DNA from: Balneolales bacterium
Lineage (GTDB): Bacteria > Bacteroidota > Rhodothermia > Balneolales > Cyclonatronaceae
Length of the DNA stretch: 33,190 nt
Assembly (NCBI GenBank): GCA_020832405.1
Contig: JAFIET010000043.1
Coordinates: 1-33,190 of the forward strand
Direction of reading: 5' to 3'
Both the position numbers and the translations under genes were made by a program. This document shows, one piece after another, positions 7,525 to 17,597 of the stretch. Numbering within the stretch: position 1 is the first letter of the stretch; the number at the start of each line of letters is the position of its first letter. The notes beneath the pieces are model-generated. The model had not been told where the DNA came from. It searched no databases and saw only the letters and a list, made by a program, of their open reading frames with translations.

Positions 7525-9114
7525 ATGCACCGTTTTATACACCTGCAAGCTATACCCAAGCGTATAGCTTATGAAAGTTATGTACAGCAGCTCATGCTCA
7601 CACTGATGGTGACGGGCTTACTGCTTTTTTCGTTAGCTCTTCCAGCCCGGGCCAACAACATACAGGTCACTAATGTAACCGTCACCGGTCAAAATACGGC
7701 TGAGGGCTACTGGCTGGTTCAGTTCGATTTAAGCTGGGGAAACTCCTGGCGCACGGATAACATTTTCCCGGGTGACGGCCACGATGTTGGCAACTGGGAT
7801 GCCGCCTGGGTCTTTGTTAAATACCGCGTGGGCGAGGGCGAGTGGCAGCATGCCAAACTGCACAGCAGCGGTCACAGCACGGGCACCGGCACCCCGGCCA
7901 CGCTGCGTATAGGCGTGCCCAATGAACGCACAGCCTTTCACAGCACAGATAACCCAGGCGTGGGCGCCTTCATTTACCGCAGCCAAGACGGCAGCGGCAC
8001 CTTCTCCACCACCGGCAACCAACTGCGCTGGAACTATGGAGTGGATGGCGTGCCAAACTTTACGGAACTGGATATCAGGGTGTTTGCCATTGAAATGGTG
8101 TATGTGGCACCGGGCGCGTTTCAACTGGGCAGCGGGGGAAACGAAACCGGCCGGTTTCATGCAGGTGGTTCTACTGACACTACGCCTTTTCTGGTCACAG
8201 AGAACTGGGGTGGCTGTATAGCCAACACAAACGGCTGCCTGTGGGCAATTGGCACTATGGACACCGGCGGCAGCCTACATGAGCATTACCCAACAGGAGT
8301 GGAGGGTTTTTACAGTATGAAATACTCCGTCAGCCAGCAGCAGTATGTGGACTTTCTGAATACGCTGACATCAACACAAGCAAATATGCGCGCCTATACT
8401 GCTGGTACCAATCGCAACGGAATTTCTGTTAATAACGGCGTGTATGCTACCACCAATCCTTATGTTGCTAATAACTTTATGACATGGATGGATGGGGCGG
8501 CGTATCTGGACTGGTCGGGTTTGCGCCCGATGACCGAGCTGGAATATGAGAAAGCAGCCCGTGGCCCGGCTGCTCCGGTAGCCAATGAATATGCCTGGGG
8601 AACGGCACAAATTGCAGGCTCGGCCTACACCCTGAGCAACGCGGGTGGGGGCGATGAATCTATAGCTACTAACTATAGCACAACCGCGGGCAATGCTATG
8701 TACACTATCACAGCAAGTACAATTGGCGGGCCTGTACGTGTGGGGGTTTTTGCTACGGTCAGCAGCAACCGCGTGCAGACCGGCGCGGGTTATTGGGGTA
8801 TTATGGAGCTGTCCGGGAATTTGTGGGAGCGTCCGGTTACTGTGGCTAACACAACAGGTCGTAACTTTACAGGATTGCATGGTAATGGAATGCTCACTTC
8901 AAATGGTCATGCTGCGGTAGCGGGCTGGCCGGGTTTGTCAGGCGGAGCGATAACGATTTCCACCGGCTCCGGCCTCCGCGGGGGCTCTTATGGCAACAAT
9001 TTACCGCAGATCCAGGTCTCGGACCGCGCTGCTGCCGCTTCAATCGGCCCTCGGGACCGAGCCCAGGGGTTCCGTGGTGTGCGGTCGTTGCCTGCTGCCG
9101 TTGAGGGAAACTAA
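7525..9114 (+). CDS. Secreted FGE/SUMF1-fold protein, probably non-catalytic
   Basis: The 529-residue protein has a signal peptide ending PARA (about residue 43); a start at M24 (7594) would give a more ordinary one. A beta-rich N-terminal domain (about 45-190, [12 protein letters not shown]...[11 protein letters not shown]) precedes the formylglycine-generating-enzyme / C-type-lectin fold (about 191-520). Family marks in order are [13 protein letters not shown] (191), [38 protein letters not shown] (427) and the C-terminal LRGGSYGNN...GFRGVR (483-520). The two active-site cysteines of true FGE, which lie between the GGS and GFR motifs, are absent, so a binding role is more likely than sulfatase maturation. 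Such folds are also known targets of diversity-generating retroelements, with variation in exactly this C-terminal stretch. The T9SS-tailed gene starts 37 bases downstream with no terminator between, suggesting one operon. Confidence 0.85.
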   Translation: MHRFIHLQAIPKRIAYESYVQQLMLTLMVTGLLLFSLALPARANNIQVTNVTVTGQNTAEGYWLVQFDLSWGNSWRTDNIFPGDGHDVGNWDAAWVFVKYRVGEGEWQHAKLHSSGHSTGTGTPATLRIGVPNERTAFHSTDNPGVGAFIYRSQDGSGTFSTTGNQLRWNYGVDGVPNFTELDIRVFAIEMVYVAPGAFQLGSGGNETGRFHAGGSTDTTPFLVTENWGGCIANTNGCLWAIGTMDTGGSLHEHYPTGVEGFYSMKYSVSQQQYVDFLNTLTSTQANMRAYTAGTNRNGISVNNGVYATTNPYVANNFMTWMDGAAYLDWSGLRPMTELEYEKAARGPAAPVANEYAWGTAQIAGSAYTLSNAGGGDESIATNYSTTAGNAMYTITASTIGGPVRVGVFATVSSNRVQTGAGYWGIMELSGNLWERPVTVANTTGRNFTGLHGNGMLTSNGHAAVAGWPGLSGGAITISTGSGLRGGSYGNNLPQIQVSDRAAAASIGPRDRAQGFRGVRSLPAAVEGN

Positions 9115-9151
9115 AGTCTCAGAGTTAAACCAATTTTTATTTCTACTCGTG

Positions 9152-10876
9152 ATGAATATGAAATTAGTAAGCCTCATTGTAATAATAGTATTGGCAGCGT
9201 GGGAAACAGCCTCAGCCCAGTTTTTAGGGGGCACGGGCCGCGGGGATAATATGGGAGAAGCGCTGGGCATCGGAAATTTTATTAACCCTTTTATGGGTGG
9301 GGCTGGCCGCGGGGATAATATGGGGGAAGCGCTGGGCATCGGAAATTCTATTAACCCTTTTATGGGTGGGGTTGGCCGCGGAGACAGTATGGGCAGCTTT
9401 GAGCTCAGGGGCGTTGAATACACCGCAGGTCTGCCGGGCCCCAACGAAGGCTGGCGCATCCTCGGAGCCCCGACCGCAGGTGCAACTTACGGTGAGCTGC
9501 TCAGCGGGCTGTGGCTGCAGGGCTTCCCCGGGGCAAACGTGGACTTTGGTACACCAAACGTGTACTGGTACGATGAGGCAGCCCGTGCCTGGAATGTGCC
9601 GTCCCATGCTTCTGATGTGGTGGGCAGCAGCGCCGATACCTTTACCAACGCCGGCCGCGGCTTCATTGGATACATTTATGAGGATGACAACTATGACGGC
9701 AGTCCGAATGGCTGGCCCAAGACTATCGGCGTTACCGGCTTCCCGCACCGGGGCGATGTAAGTGTACCCCTCACATTTACCGATCCTGACAATGATGGCA
9801 GGGGCTGGCAGATTGTCAGTAATCCGTACCCGTTCGCTGTTTCCTGGGCGTCTGTATTTGCAGATGCAGCTGACCTTAACGCGAACGCCTACATCTGGGA
9901 TGCCAACCGTACCGGCGGTGCAGATTATATTGATACCGGAATCGAAGGCGGACATAACGGTATCATCGCTCCCTTTCAGGGGTTTTGGGTACGCGCAGAA
10001 AGCGCTGATGCAGCCCTCACATTCATGGAAAGTCACGAGGACGCGGGCAGCGCAGCTTTATTTGGCGCTGGTTTCTACCCCCTGGCAGAGCTGATTGTGC
10101 GTAACGACGGGTATCAGTCAGCTGCCTCGGTTGCCTTTGACGACAGCAGAAGCGCTCAGCCGGCGGTGTACAACGCACACCGATTGAGCAGCCTGAGCCC
10201 AAGCTATCTGCAGCTGTATTCTTCTTCTGAGGCCGGGGCCGCCTGGCGCCTTCAGTATCTGCCGGAGAGCATGCACGACGTGCAGGAAATACCGCTTCAC
10301 ATCAGCAGCACGGTGGGCAGTCAGCTTGTGATGGAGGCCGGTACCCTGCGTTTACCCGAAGGCGCTGAGCTGAACCTCAGGGACAATCAGACCGGTGAGC
10401 TCATGCCGGTAACGGCCGGGCTCAGCTACAGCTTTGAGCTGCATGAAACCCGCACTCCGGAAAGAAACGGCAGCACGACCGACCCGCTCAACCGGCTGAC
10501 GACAGCCGCAGCAAACGGCCCTGTAATCAGCACCGCTTCCGAAGCATCAGCCCGCTTCACACTTATGGTGTCCGGCAGCTTCACAAATACAGCCCCTGAG
10601 CGTGACCTGCCACGGCAGTTCGCCCTCTCCCAAAACTACCCCAACCCTTTCAACCCGACCACCCAAATTCAGTACGCCCTGCCCGAAGCGGCGGAGGTGC
10701 GGTTGGAGGTCTTCAACCTTGCGGGTCAGCGGGTGGCGGTGCTGGTGAGCGGCATGCAGACAGCGGGCACGCACAGCGCCACCTTCAGCGGCCAAAGCCT
10801 GGCAAGCGGGGTGTACCTGTACCGCCTGCAGGCCGGCAGCTTCGTGCAGACCCGGAAGATGCTGCTGCTTAAATAA
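9152..10876 (+). CDS. T9SS-exported protein with tandem GG-x-GRGD repeats
   Basis: With the ATG at 9152 (or 9158) the product has about 574 residues and a good signal peptide ([13 protein letters not shown]...ASAQ). The frame is open further upstream, but that part overlaps the FGE gene and encodes implausible arginine-rich sequence. Two and a half 23-residue repeats follow (24-80), each with GGxGRGDxMG. Next is a beta-rich domain (about 85-290, [18 protein letters not shown] ... [12 protein letters not shown]). I recognise this as recurrent in surface proteins of this phylum but cannot name it. A linker leads to the T9SS type A sorting tail (about 490-574). It is probably co-transcribed with the FGE-fold gene and displayed at the cell surface, perhaps as its partner. 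The molecular function is unknown. Confidence 0.85.
   Translation: MNMKLVSLIVIIVLAAWETASAQFLGGTGRGDNMGEALGIGNFINPFMGGAGRGDNMGEALGIGNSINPFMGGVGRGDSMGSFELRGVEYTAGLPGPNEGWRILGAPTAGATYGELLSGLWLQGFPGANVDFGTPNVYWYDEAARAWNVPSHASDVVGSSADTFTNAGRGFIGYIYEDDNYDGSPNGWPKTIGVTGFPHRGDVSVPLTFTDPDNDGRGWQIVSNPYPFAVSWASVFADAADLNANAYIWDANRTGGADYIDTGIEGGHNGIIAPFQGFWVRAESADAALTFMESHEDAGSAALFGAGFYPLAELIVRNDGYQSAASVAFDDSRSAQPAVYNAHRLSSLSPSYLQLYSSSEAGAAWRLQYLPESMHDVQEIPLHISSTVGSQLVMEAGTLRLPEGAELNLRDNQTGELMPVTAGLSYSFELHETRTPERNGSTTDPLNRLTTAAANGPVISTASEASARFTLMVSGSFTNTAPERDLPRQFALSQNYPNPFNPTTQIQYALPEAAEVRLEVFNLAGQRVAVLVSGMQTAGTHSATFSGQSLASGVYLYRLQAGSFVQTRKMLLLK
9221..9391 (+). repeat. 69-bp tandem repeats encoding GG-x-GRGD units
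   Basis: Units at 9221-9289 and 9290-9358 differ at only a handful of bases. A third, partial unit starts at 9359 and diverges after GDSMG. The close DNA match points to recent tandem duplication, and the copy number may vary between strains. Confidence 0.88.
10623..10876 (+). repeat. T9SS tail module, copy 2
   Basis: This is the partner of 6796-7049. The match starts abruptly at CCCTCTCCC and runs to the stop codon; the two genes end in synonymous AAG TAA and AAA TAA. Confidence 0.9.
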
Positions 10877-11050
10877 ATTATACGGCAAACCGCATAGCGC
10901 AAACCGCAGCTCAGTTAACCCGGCAGGGAAAGGCCGCAGAGCCCTGACCCTCACAGCAGGCCAGCGGGCAACGAGCGGTTCCCCGGTCAACCCAAAACCG
11001 TTAATACCCGATTTTTTATCACAGCTTCTAACTGTAAATCAGCCTAACTT

Positions 11051-11332
11051 ATGAATCGATTCTTTTCCGCTTTCTTCTGCCTTTTTTTATTAACGCTGCT
11101 GTTCGCCTTTCCCCGGGGAGCGGAAGCGCAAGATCGTGATCAGCAGATCTGGCGCGACAACCCGCCTGCACAGCCGATGAACAATCCCGGACCGCCACAG
11201 CTGCCCGGTGCGCCTACCCAAACCCCGATCGGCAGCGGACTCGGCATCCTGCTTGCAGCGGGCGGCGCCTATGCCTTGCGCAAGCTGAAGCAGCAAAAAG
11301 GCGAGGGCGCAACTTCAGATCAGCAGCTGTAA
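11051..11332 (+). CDS. Small secreted protein with PID-CTERM-like sorting signal
   Basis: The 93-residue protein has a clear signal peptide (1-26, LLTLLFAFPRGAEAQ), a proline-rich middle (residues 34-56) and a C-terminal hydrophobic segment PIGSGLGILLAAGGAYALRK (about 57-76). A basic, polar tail follows. The segment closely fits the PID-CTERM pattern of small Bacteroidota proteins (PIDGGL..LLAAGaayg.KK), thought to be a sorting or membrane-anchoring signal. Here the third residue of PID is replaced by glycine. It lies 174 bases after the T9SS gene on the same strand, with no obvious terminator between. The function is unknown. Confidence 0.78.
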   Translation: MNRFFSAFFCLFLLTLLFAFPRGAEAQDRDQQIWRDNPPAQPMNNPGPPQLPGAPTQTPIGSGLGILLAAGGAYALRKLKQQKGEGATSDQQL

Positions 11333-11368
11333 GCAGCATCCCACAGTGCAATTTTGAAACGGCTCCCG

Positions 11369-11656
11369 GATCATAGGTTTCGGGTGCTGTCTGTGGTTTA
11401 TGATCTCGCGAATAATGCGATTTATCCACAGCTTGAAATGTATTATGAATCTGCCCCTATGCCGCAGCATAGGTTCAGGGCTGGTTTTTAGATTAGATGA
11501 TTTTAGCAGCACCGCAATCAGGCCGGGAAATATTTTTTGTAAGGAAAAGCATCATCCTTCATTCAGAGATGATGCGGCTGCACAAACTTCCTTACTTTAG
11601 CCCATACACACAGGCGGGCGCAGGAGCCACCGGGTTCCTGCCCCGCCTGTTTTTTT
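11369..11656 (+). ncRNA. Candidate structured RNA or leader (several hairpins plus terminator)
   Basis: The 361-base spacer holds no gene but an unusual density of perfect inverted repeats. GATCATA (11369-11375) pairs with TATGATC (11399-11405), and CTGTGG (11391-11396) with CCACAG (11426-11431), which may be alternatives to each other. CCTATGC (11456-11462) pairs with GCATAGG (11467-11473) across four bases. GCATCATC (11549-11556) pairs with GATGATGC (11568-11575), nested within GTAAGGAA and TTCCTTAC (about 11539-11596). A strong terminator closes the region 38 bases before the YciI-type gene. It could be a stand-alone small RNA or a regulatory leader. No known riboswitch class was recognised. 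Confidence 0.45.
11611..11656 (+). terminator. Strong terminator upstream of the YciI-type gene
   Basis: CAGGCGGG (11611-11618) and GCAGGA (11620-11625) pair with CCCGCCTG (11642-11649) and TCCTGC (11636-11641), with one bulged C and a 10-base loop. Seven T residues follow (11650-11656). It lies 279 bases beyond the PID-CTERM gene, which suggests it ends a separate transcript or attenuates the next gene. Confidence 0.88.
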
Positions 11657-11693
11657 ATTCTGAACTGTTAGCCCGTCATCCTTTAATCCAACC

Positions 11694-12194
11694 ATGATGA
11701 AATCCTTCCGCTTTGCCTTGCTGCTTTTGGCTCTCCTTTTATTTTTCGGGGGATGTGCCTCCGAAGCCGAAAACCCGGCTCCCGATTCGGACTCAGCAGA
11801 AATTGCGGGGCGGTTTGATGCGGCCCTTGCCGAAGAACTTGGGGCCGATGCCTACGGGATGCGGCTTTATGTGATGGCTTTTCTCAAGGCAGGGCCCAAT
11901 CAGCAGATGCCGGCTGAGGAGGCCGCGGCACTGCAGCGCGGACACATGGCGCACATCCGGAGCCTTTCAGAGGCCGGTGAGCTGATTCTTGCCGGACCGT
12001 TTGTCGGCGGCGGGGATGTGCGGGGCATTTTCCTGTTCGAGACCGACTCCGTGGAGCGGGCGCGTGAGCTCACCGCACAGGATCCGGCGGTTGCCGCCGG
12101 ACGCCTTGAGATGGAGCTGCATCAGTGGTACGGCTCTGCCGCCCTGCTTCAGGTTCCCGAAATCCATGCCCGCATTGCCCGGGAAAATCCCTGA
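11694..12194 (+). CDS. Lipoprotein with YciI-like (YCII) domain
   Basis: The 166-residue protein begins with a lipoprotein signal peptide whose lipobox ends GGC at C21; an ATG-ATG start leaves one residue of ambiguity. The rest, from about residue 55, is a YCII-type dimeric alpha-beta barrel. The markers are HMAHIRSLSEAGELILAGPF, followed by GIFLFETDSVERARELTAQDPAV and a C-terminal ELHQWYG, with the His and Asp expected of the family's polar pocket. YCII proteins are small, mostly uncharacterised putative enzymes. Lipid anchoring to the envelope is less usual, since most are cytoplasmic. It converges with uvrA; no terminator is evident in the 71 bases between the two stops. Confidence 0.87.
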   Translation: MMKSFRFALLLLALLLFFGGCASEAENPAPDSDSAEIAGRFDAALAEELGADAYGMRLYVMAFLKAGPNQQMPAEEAAALQRGHMAHIRSLSEAGELILAGPFVGGGDVRGIFLFETDSVERARELTAQDPAVAAGRLEMELHQWYGSAALLQVPEIHARIARENP

Positions 12195-12265
12195 GCAAGC
12201 AAGCGGCGCAGCAGGCTCGGTTCAGGGGGCAGTCAGCCGGGATGCAGGTTCAGGGCTGAGTCCCG

Positions 12266-15082
<2,817 letters not shown>

Positions 15083-15243
15083 GGATAAAGTAAGATTCGG
15101 GGCCGTTTAGCGAACATCACCGGTTTGTAAATCATTCTGAAACGGGCTCGGGGGAAACAGGGCAACACCCAAGATACGGAACACAGCATTCGGCTTCCGG
15201 ATTAGTTTAGGCCCGGAAACACATCACCCTAAAAACAGCACAA

Positions 15244-15280
15244 ATAAAAAACGGGTCCGCCTGTCCGGCTAGACCCGTTT
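15244..15280 (-). terminator. Terminator of LruC-domain gene 1
   Basis: AAACGGGTC (15249-15257) pairs with GACCCGTTT (15272-15280). On the minus strand the stem is followed by TTTTTATTTG. It lies 47 bases after the stop of the gene at 15327. Confidence 0.85.
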
Positions 15281-15326
15281 CAACCATGAAAAATAAAAGT
15301 AATAGCTATCTGTATGAAAAAAAGGG

Positions 15327-17369
15327 TTAGTTGTTTTCCGTATTCGGATTAATGAACAACTTGCCGCGGTCGCGGTAGCCATCCTGATCGCGGTACCAGT
15401 CTTTATAGATGGCGCCGCCTGACTCTGCCCAGTCAGCGAACCGGAGCATGGCGTTGGTCATATCTACGCCTTCGCGCGGGTAAGGAACGCTTTCCGGGAT
15501 GTTGATGGCCCAGTTGAGGTTGGCACGGCTTTGGTACCAGCGGTTTTGACCAGGATCGGAACCGTCGTTACGGGTTCCAAAAAGAGACATATCTGCGAGC
15601 GCGGTGGGTTTCATACCGGGCAGGTGAATCTCACGCTTGCGGTCGCCTTTTCTGAAAACAAAAGGGTTGTACGGCATGGCGCCCAGCTGACCTTTGGGTA
15701 CAGGGTTGATGAATTCAACCGTGATAACCAAATCGTCGTAAGGAACGACACGGTTGGGGTCAAGCACGTTGGCAAAGCCGGGCAGGTTTTCGTTAGCGTT
15801 ATCGAAGGCGATAAAAACGGCGTTTGTATGGCCGGCTTCGAGGCCGTTAGGCAGGGTTTCGATGTTGCCGGTTGAAAGGCGGGTACCGGTTACGGACCGG
15901 ACGTTGGAGGCAGGTACGTTATCGAGGGAGAAACCCATACCGTTTACAAAGGCCGCGCCGGTTGCACGGATACGCAGGCGGAATTCGATTTCTTCGATGT
16001 TGTTATTGGCGTTGGCGGTTTCCATGATCTGATAATCTACTACCAGGTCGTTCATGTCGTAGTCACCGTAGGAAGGCCAGAGGTCTTCAAAAGCCAGGGT
16101 ACCAAAGCGGCCTTCGCCGGGACCGAAATTGAAGATCTTACGGGGGGCGTCTTCAGGGTCGCCGAGTACCGGCACCTCTGACATATCAATGCTTTCTACC
16201 GGGTTCCAGGAAGTGAAGAACATTACATCGTTGAAGTCTTCGTCGCTTGAACCCTGACGTGAGATGTCTTCCCAGCCGAGAACCAGTTTTTCCTCAATGG
16301 TATCATAGAAAACAACAAGGTGTTCGCGCTTGTTGGGGTCGGTGATGTGGGTGTTCAGGTTGTGGTCTGAGTAGTGAATCCAGCGGCCGGCTGAAAGCTC
16401 GCTTTGATTTGGTATCCAGCCGTCGGCAATCAGGAAGAAGCCGATGCGTGTGCCGGCCGGGAAGGCGTTGAAATCGAGCTCACCCTGCAGCGGGCCTTTC
16501 AGTTGCACTTTGTCACCGGGGCTGAGTGCGCCGTCACGGAAGTGCGCGTGCGGGAAGATGATATAGTGTGTGTCGATATCCGAAGGTCTTTGGGGCTTGT
16601 TGTCTTCGGTGTAGTAATAGTAGCCCATAGCATTGCGGTAACCTGCGCCGGTACCTACAAAAGTGACCCAAACGTGGGCGTCTTCAGTAAGAACGAGATC
16701 ACGCGGGATGTTTGAATCAAGCAGTTCAGGGCGGTCGCGGGGAACACGCTGTGTGCCGGGCAGGAAGGCATTTACACGGCTCAGGAAGTTCATATCGAGT
16801 TCGTCAGGTACCGTGAGGTAATCCGGGCGGCCGACGGAATTCCAGGTGCCGATGGGGGTGAAGGTCACATTCTGCAGGCGCAGCGGCTCGGGCATTACCT
16901 GCTCGGTATCAAAACCATTTCCGGCAGGTCTGAAAGAACCCTGAGATACGGTTGGCTGGTAGGTGTAATTGGCAGAACGCCCTGAAACAGGCACTTCAGC
17001 GAAGGTTTCTACCCCGATAAAATCAGTGGTGATAAACAGGGTTTCGAGGCGGGTAGGTACGTTAATGGTGGTTGAGAGCTGCCCCTGATTGTCCAGGAAA
17101 AAAGAGCCAAGACGGGTTGCTTCAGTTTCTTCATCAAAGGGATCAGCGTCGTAAACGTTGTAAACAACGCCTGCTACCGGCTCGCCATTGGCAAGATTGG
17201 CAGAAATATTCAGTGTGATATCCTGTGTGCTGCTAAAAGTAAAGTTAGCGGGAATGCGAAGCCCGTTAAAACCATCGCCGGGTTCATCGTTTCCGGTATT
17301 GCCACTGTTGCAGGCTGTAAACACAGCTGCTGTTGTAAAAATAAAAATGAGGTAGATCAGTTTTTTCAT
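15327..17369 (-). CDS. LruC-domain lipoprotein, paralogue 1
   Basis: The 680-residue protein has a lipobox FTAC with Cys20. It carries the two regions that mark LruC-domain proteins. A DUF4114-like segment reads LVLGWEDISRQGS..DFNDVMFF (about 364-388) and a DUF4842-like segment reads FEDLWPSYGDYDMNDLVVDYQ (about 424-444). A beta-rich C-terminal half follows and ends WAESGGAIYKDWY...LFINPN. The N-terminal part (about 35-150) resembles a carboxypeptidase-regulatory-like beta-sandwich ('ANLANGEPVAGVVYNVYDAD'). Leptospira LruC, the namesake, is an outer-membrane lipoprotein; the biochemical role is unknown. The Asp/Asn-rich motifs suggest calcium binding, which is inference. It is the most diverged of three tandem copies. 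Confidence 0.9.
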   Translation of the reverse strand: MKKLIYLIFIFTTAAVFTACNSGNTGNDEPGDGFNGLRIPANFTFSSTQDITLNISANLANGEPVAGVVYNVYDADPFDEETEATRLGSFFLDNQGQLSTTINVPTRLETLFITTDFIGVETFAEVPVSGRSANYTYQPTVSQGSFRPAGNGFDTEQVMPEPLRLQNVTFTPIGTWNSVGRPDYLTVPDELDMNFLSRVNAFLPGTQRVPRDRPELLDSNIPRDLVLTEDAHVWVTFVGTGAGYRNAMGYYYYTEDNKPQRPSDIDTHYIIFPHAHFRDGALSPGDKVQLKGPLQGELDFNAFPAGTRIGFFLIADGWIPNQSELSAGRWIHYSDHNLNTHITDPNKREHLVVFYDTIEEKLVLGWEDISRQGSSDEDFNDVMFFTSWNPVESIDMSEVPVLGDPEDAPRKIFNFGPGEGRFGTLAFEDLWPSYGDYDMNDLVVDYQIMETANANNNIEEIEFRLRIRATGAAFVNGMGFSLDNVPASNVRSVTGTRLSTGNIETLPNGLEAGHTNAVFIAFDNANENLPGFANVLDPNRVVPYDDLVITVEFINPVPKGQLGAMPYNPFVFRKGDRKREIHLPGMKPTALADMSLFGTRNDGSDPGQNRWYQSRANLNWAINIPESVPYPREGVDMTNAMLRFADWAESGGAIYKDWYRDQDGYRDRGKLFINPNTENN

Positions 17370-17442
17370 GGGGAAAGTTTTTATTCGTTACATGTTTTGT
17401 ACGGCTAATGATAAGCACAAAACAGCGGATTACGGGTTTTAT

Positions 17443-17449
17443 TCGATGA
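17443..17449. promoter_or_regulatory. TCGATGA motif upstream of LruC paralogue 1
   Basis: A single TCGATGA lies about 75 bases before the start codon. The same heptamer occurs upstream of both other paralogues, where a second copy (TCGATTA) lies 21 bases away. Here no second copy is evident at that spacing. Confidence 0.3.
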
Positions 17450-17512
17450 ACTGCATTGAATGAGAGACTAAATGCAGGCCCTGAATCATTAGCAGTTTAT
17501 TACATGCAGGGC

Positions 17513-17547
17513 AAAAAAAGAGCCCGACCGGTCAGGGCAGGGCTCTT
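17513..17547 (-). terminator. Terminator of LruC-domain gene 2
   Basis: AAGAGCCC (17518-17525) pairs with GGGCTCTT (17540-17547), with a T-run on the minus strand (A-run 17513-17519). It is identical over the whole hairpin to the terminator at 20014-20048, and the sequence beyond (ATGGGTATAT) is also shared. Confidence 0.88.
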
Positions 17548-17597
17548 AATGGGTATATGTGTAATTGGAAACAATGCGGGTAATCTGTTTCTGAAAG

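Noticed and set aside
8990-9151. N-terminal extension of the T9SS protein overlapping the FGE gene
   Set aside because: The added residues are arginine-rich readthrough of the FGE gene's other frame; the ATG at 9152/9158 starts a proper signal peptide.
9221-9391. GRGD as an integrin-binding adhesion motif
   Set aside because: RGD falls inside a glycine-rich repeat of a probably free-living bacterium; the resemblance is not evidence of host-cell binding.
7525-10876. A complete diversity-generating retroelement
   Set aside because: No reverse transcriptase (no YxDD-type polymerase) and no template copy of the FGE C-terminus was found in the window; kept only as a hypothesis for the FGE gene.
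11461-11490. tRNA-like GGTTCAGGG segment
   Set aside because: No acceptor, D or anticodon arms can be formed around it.
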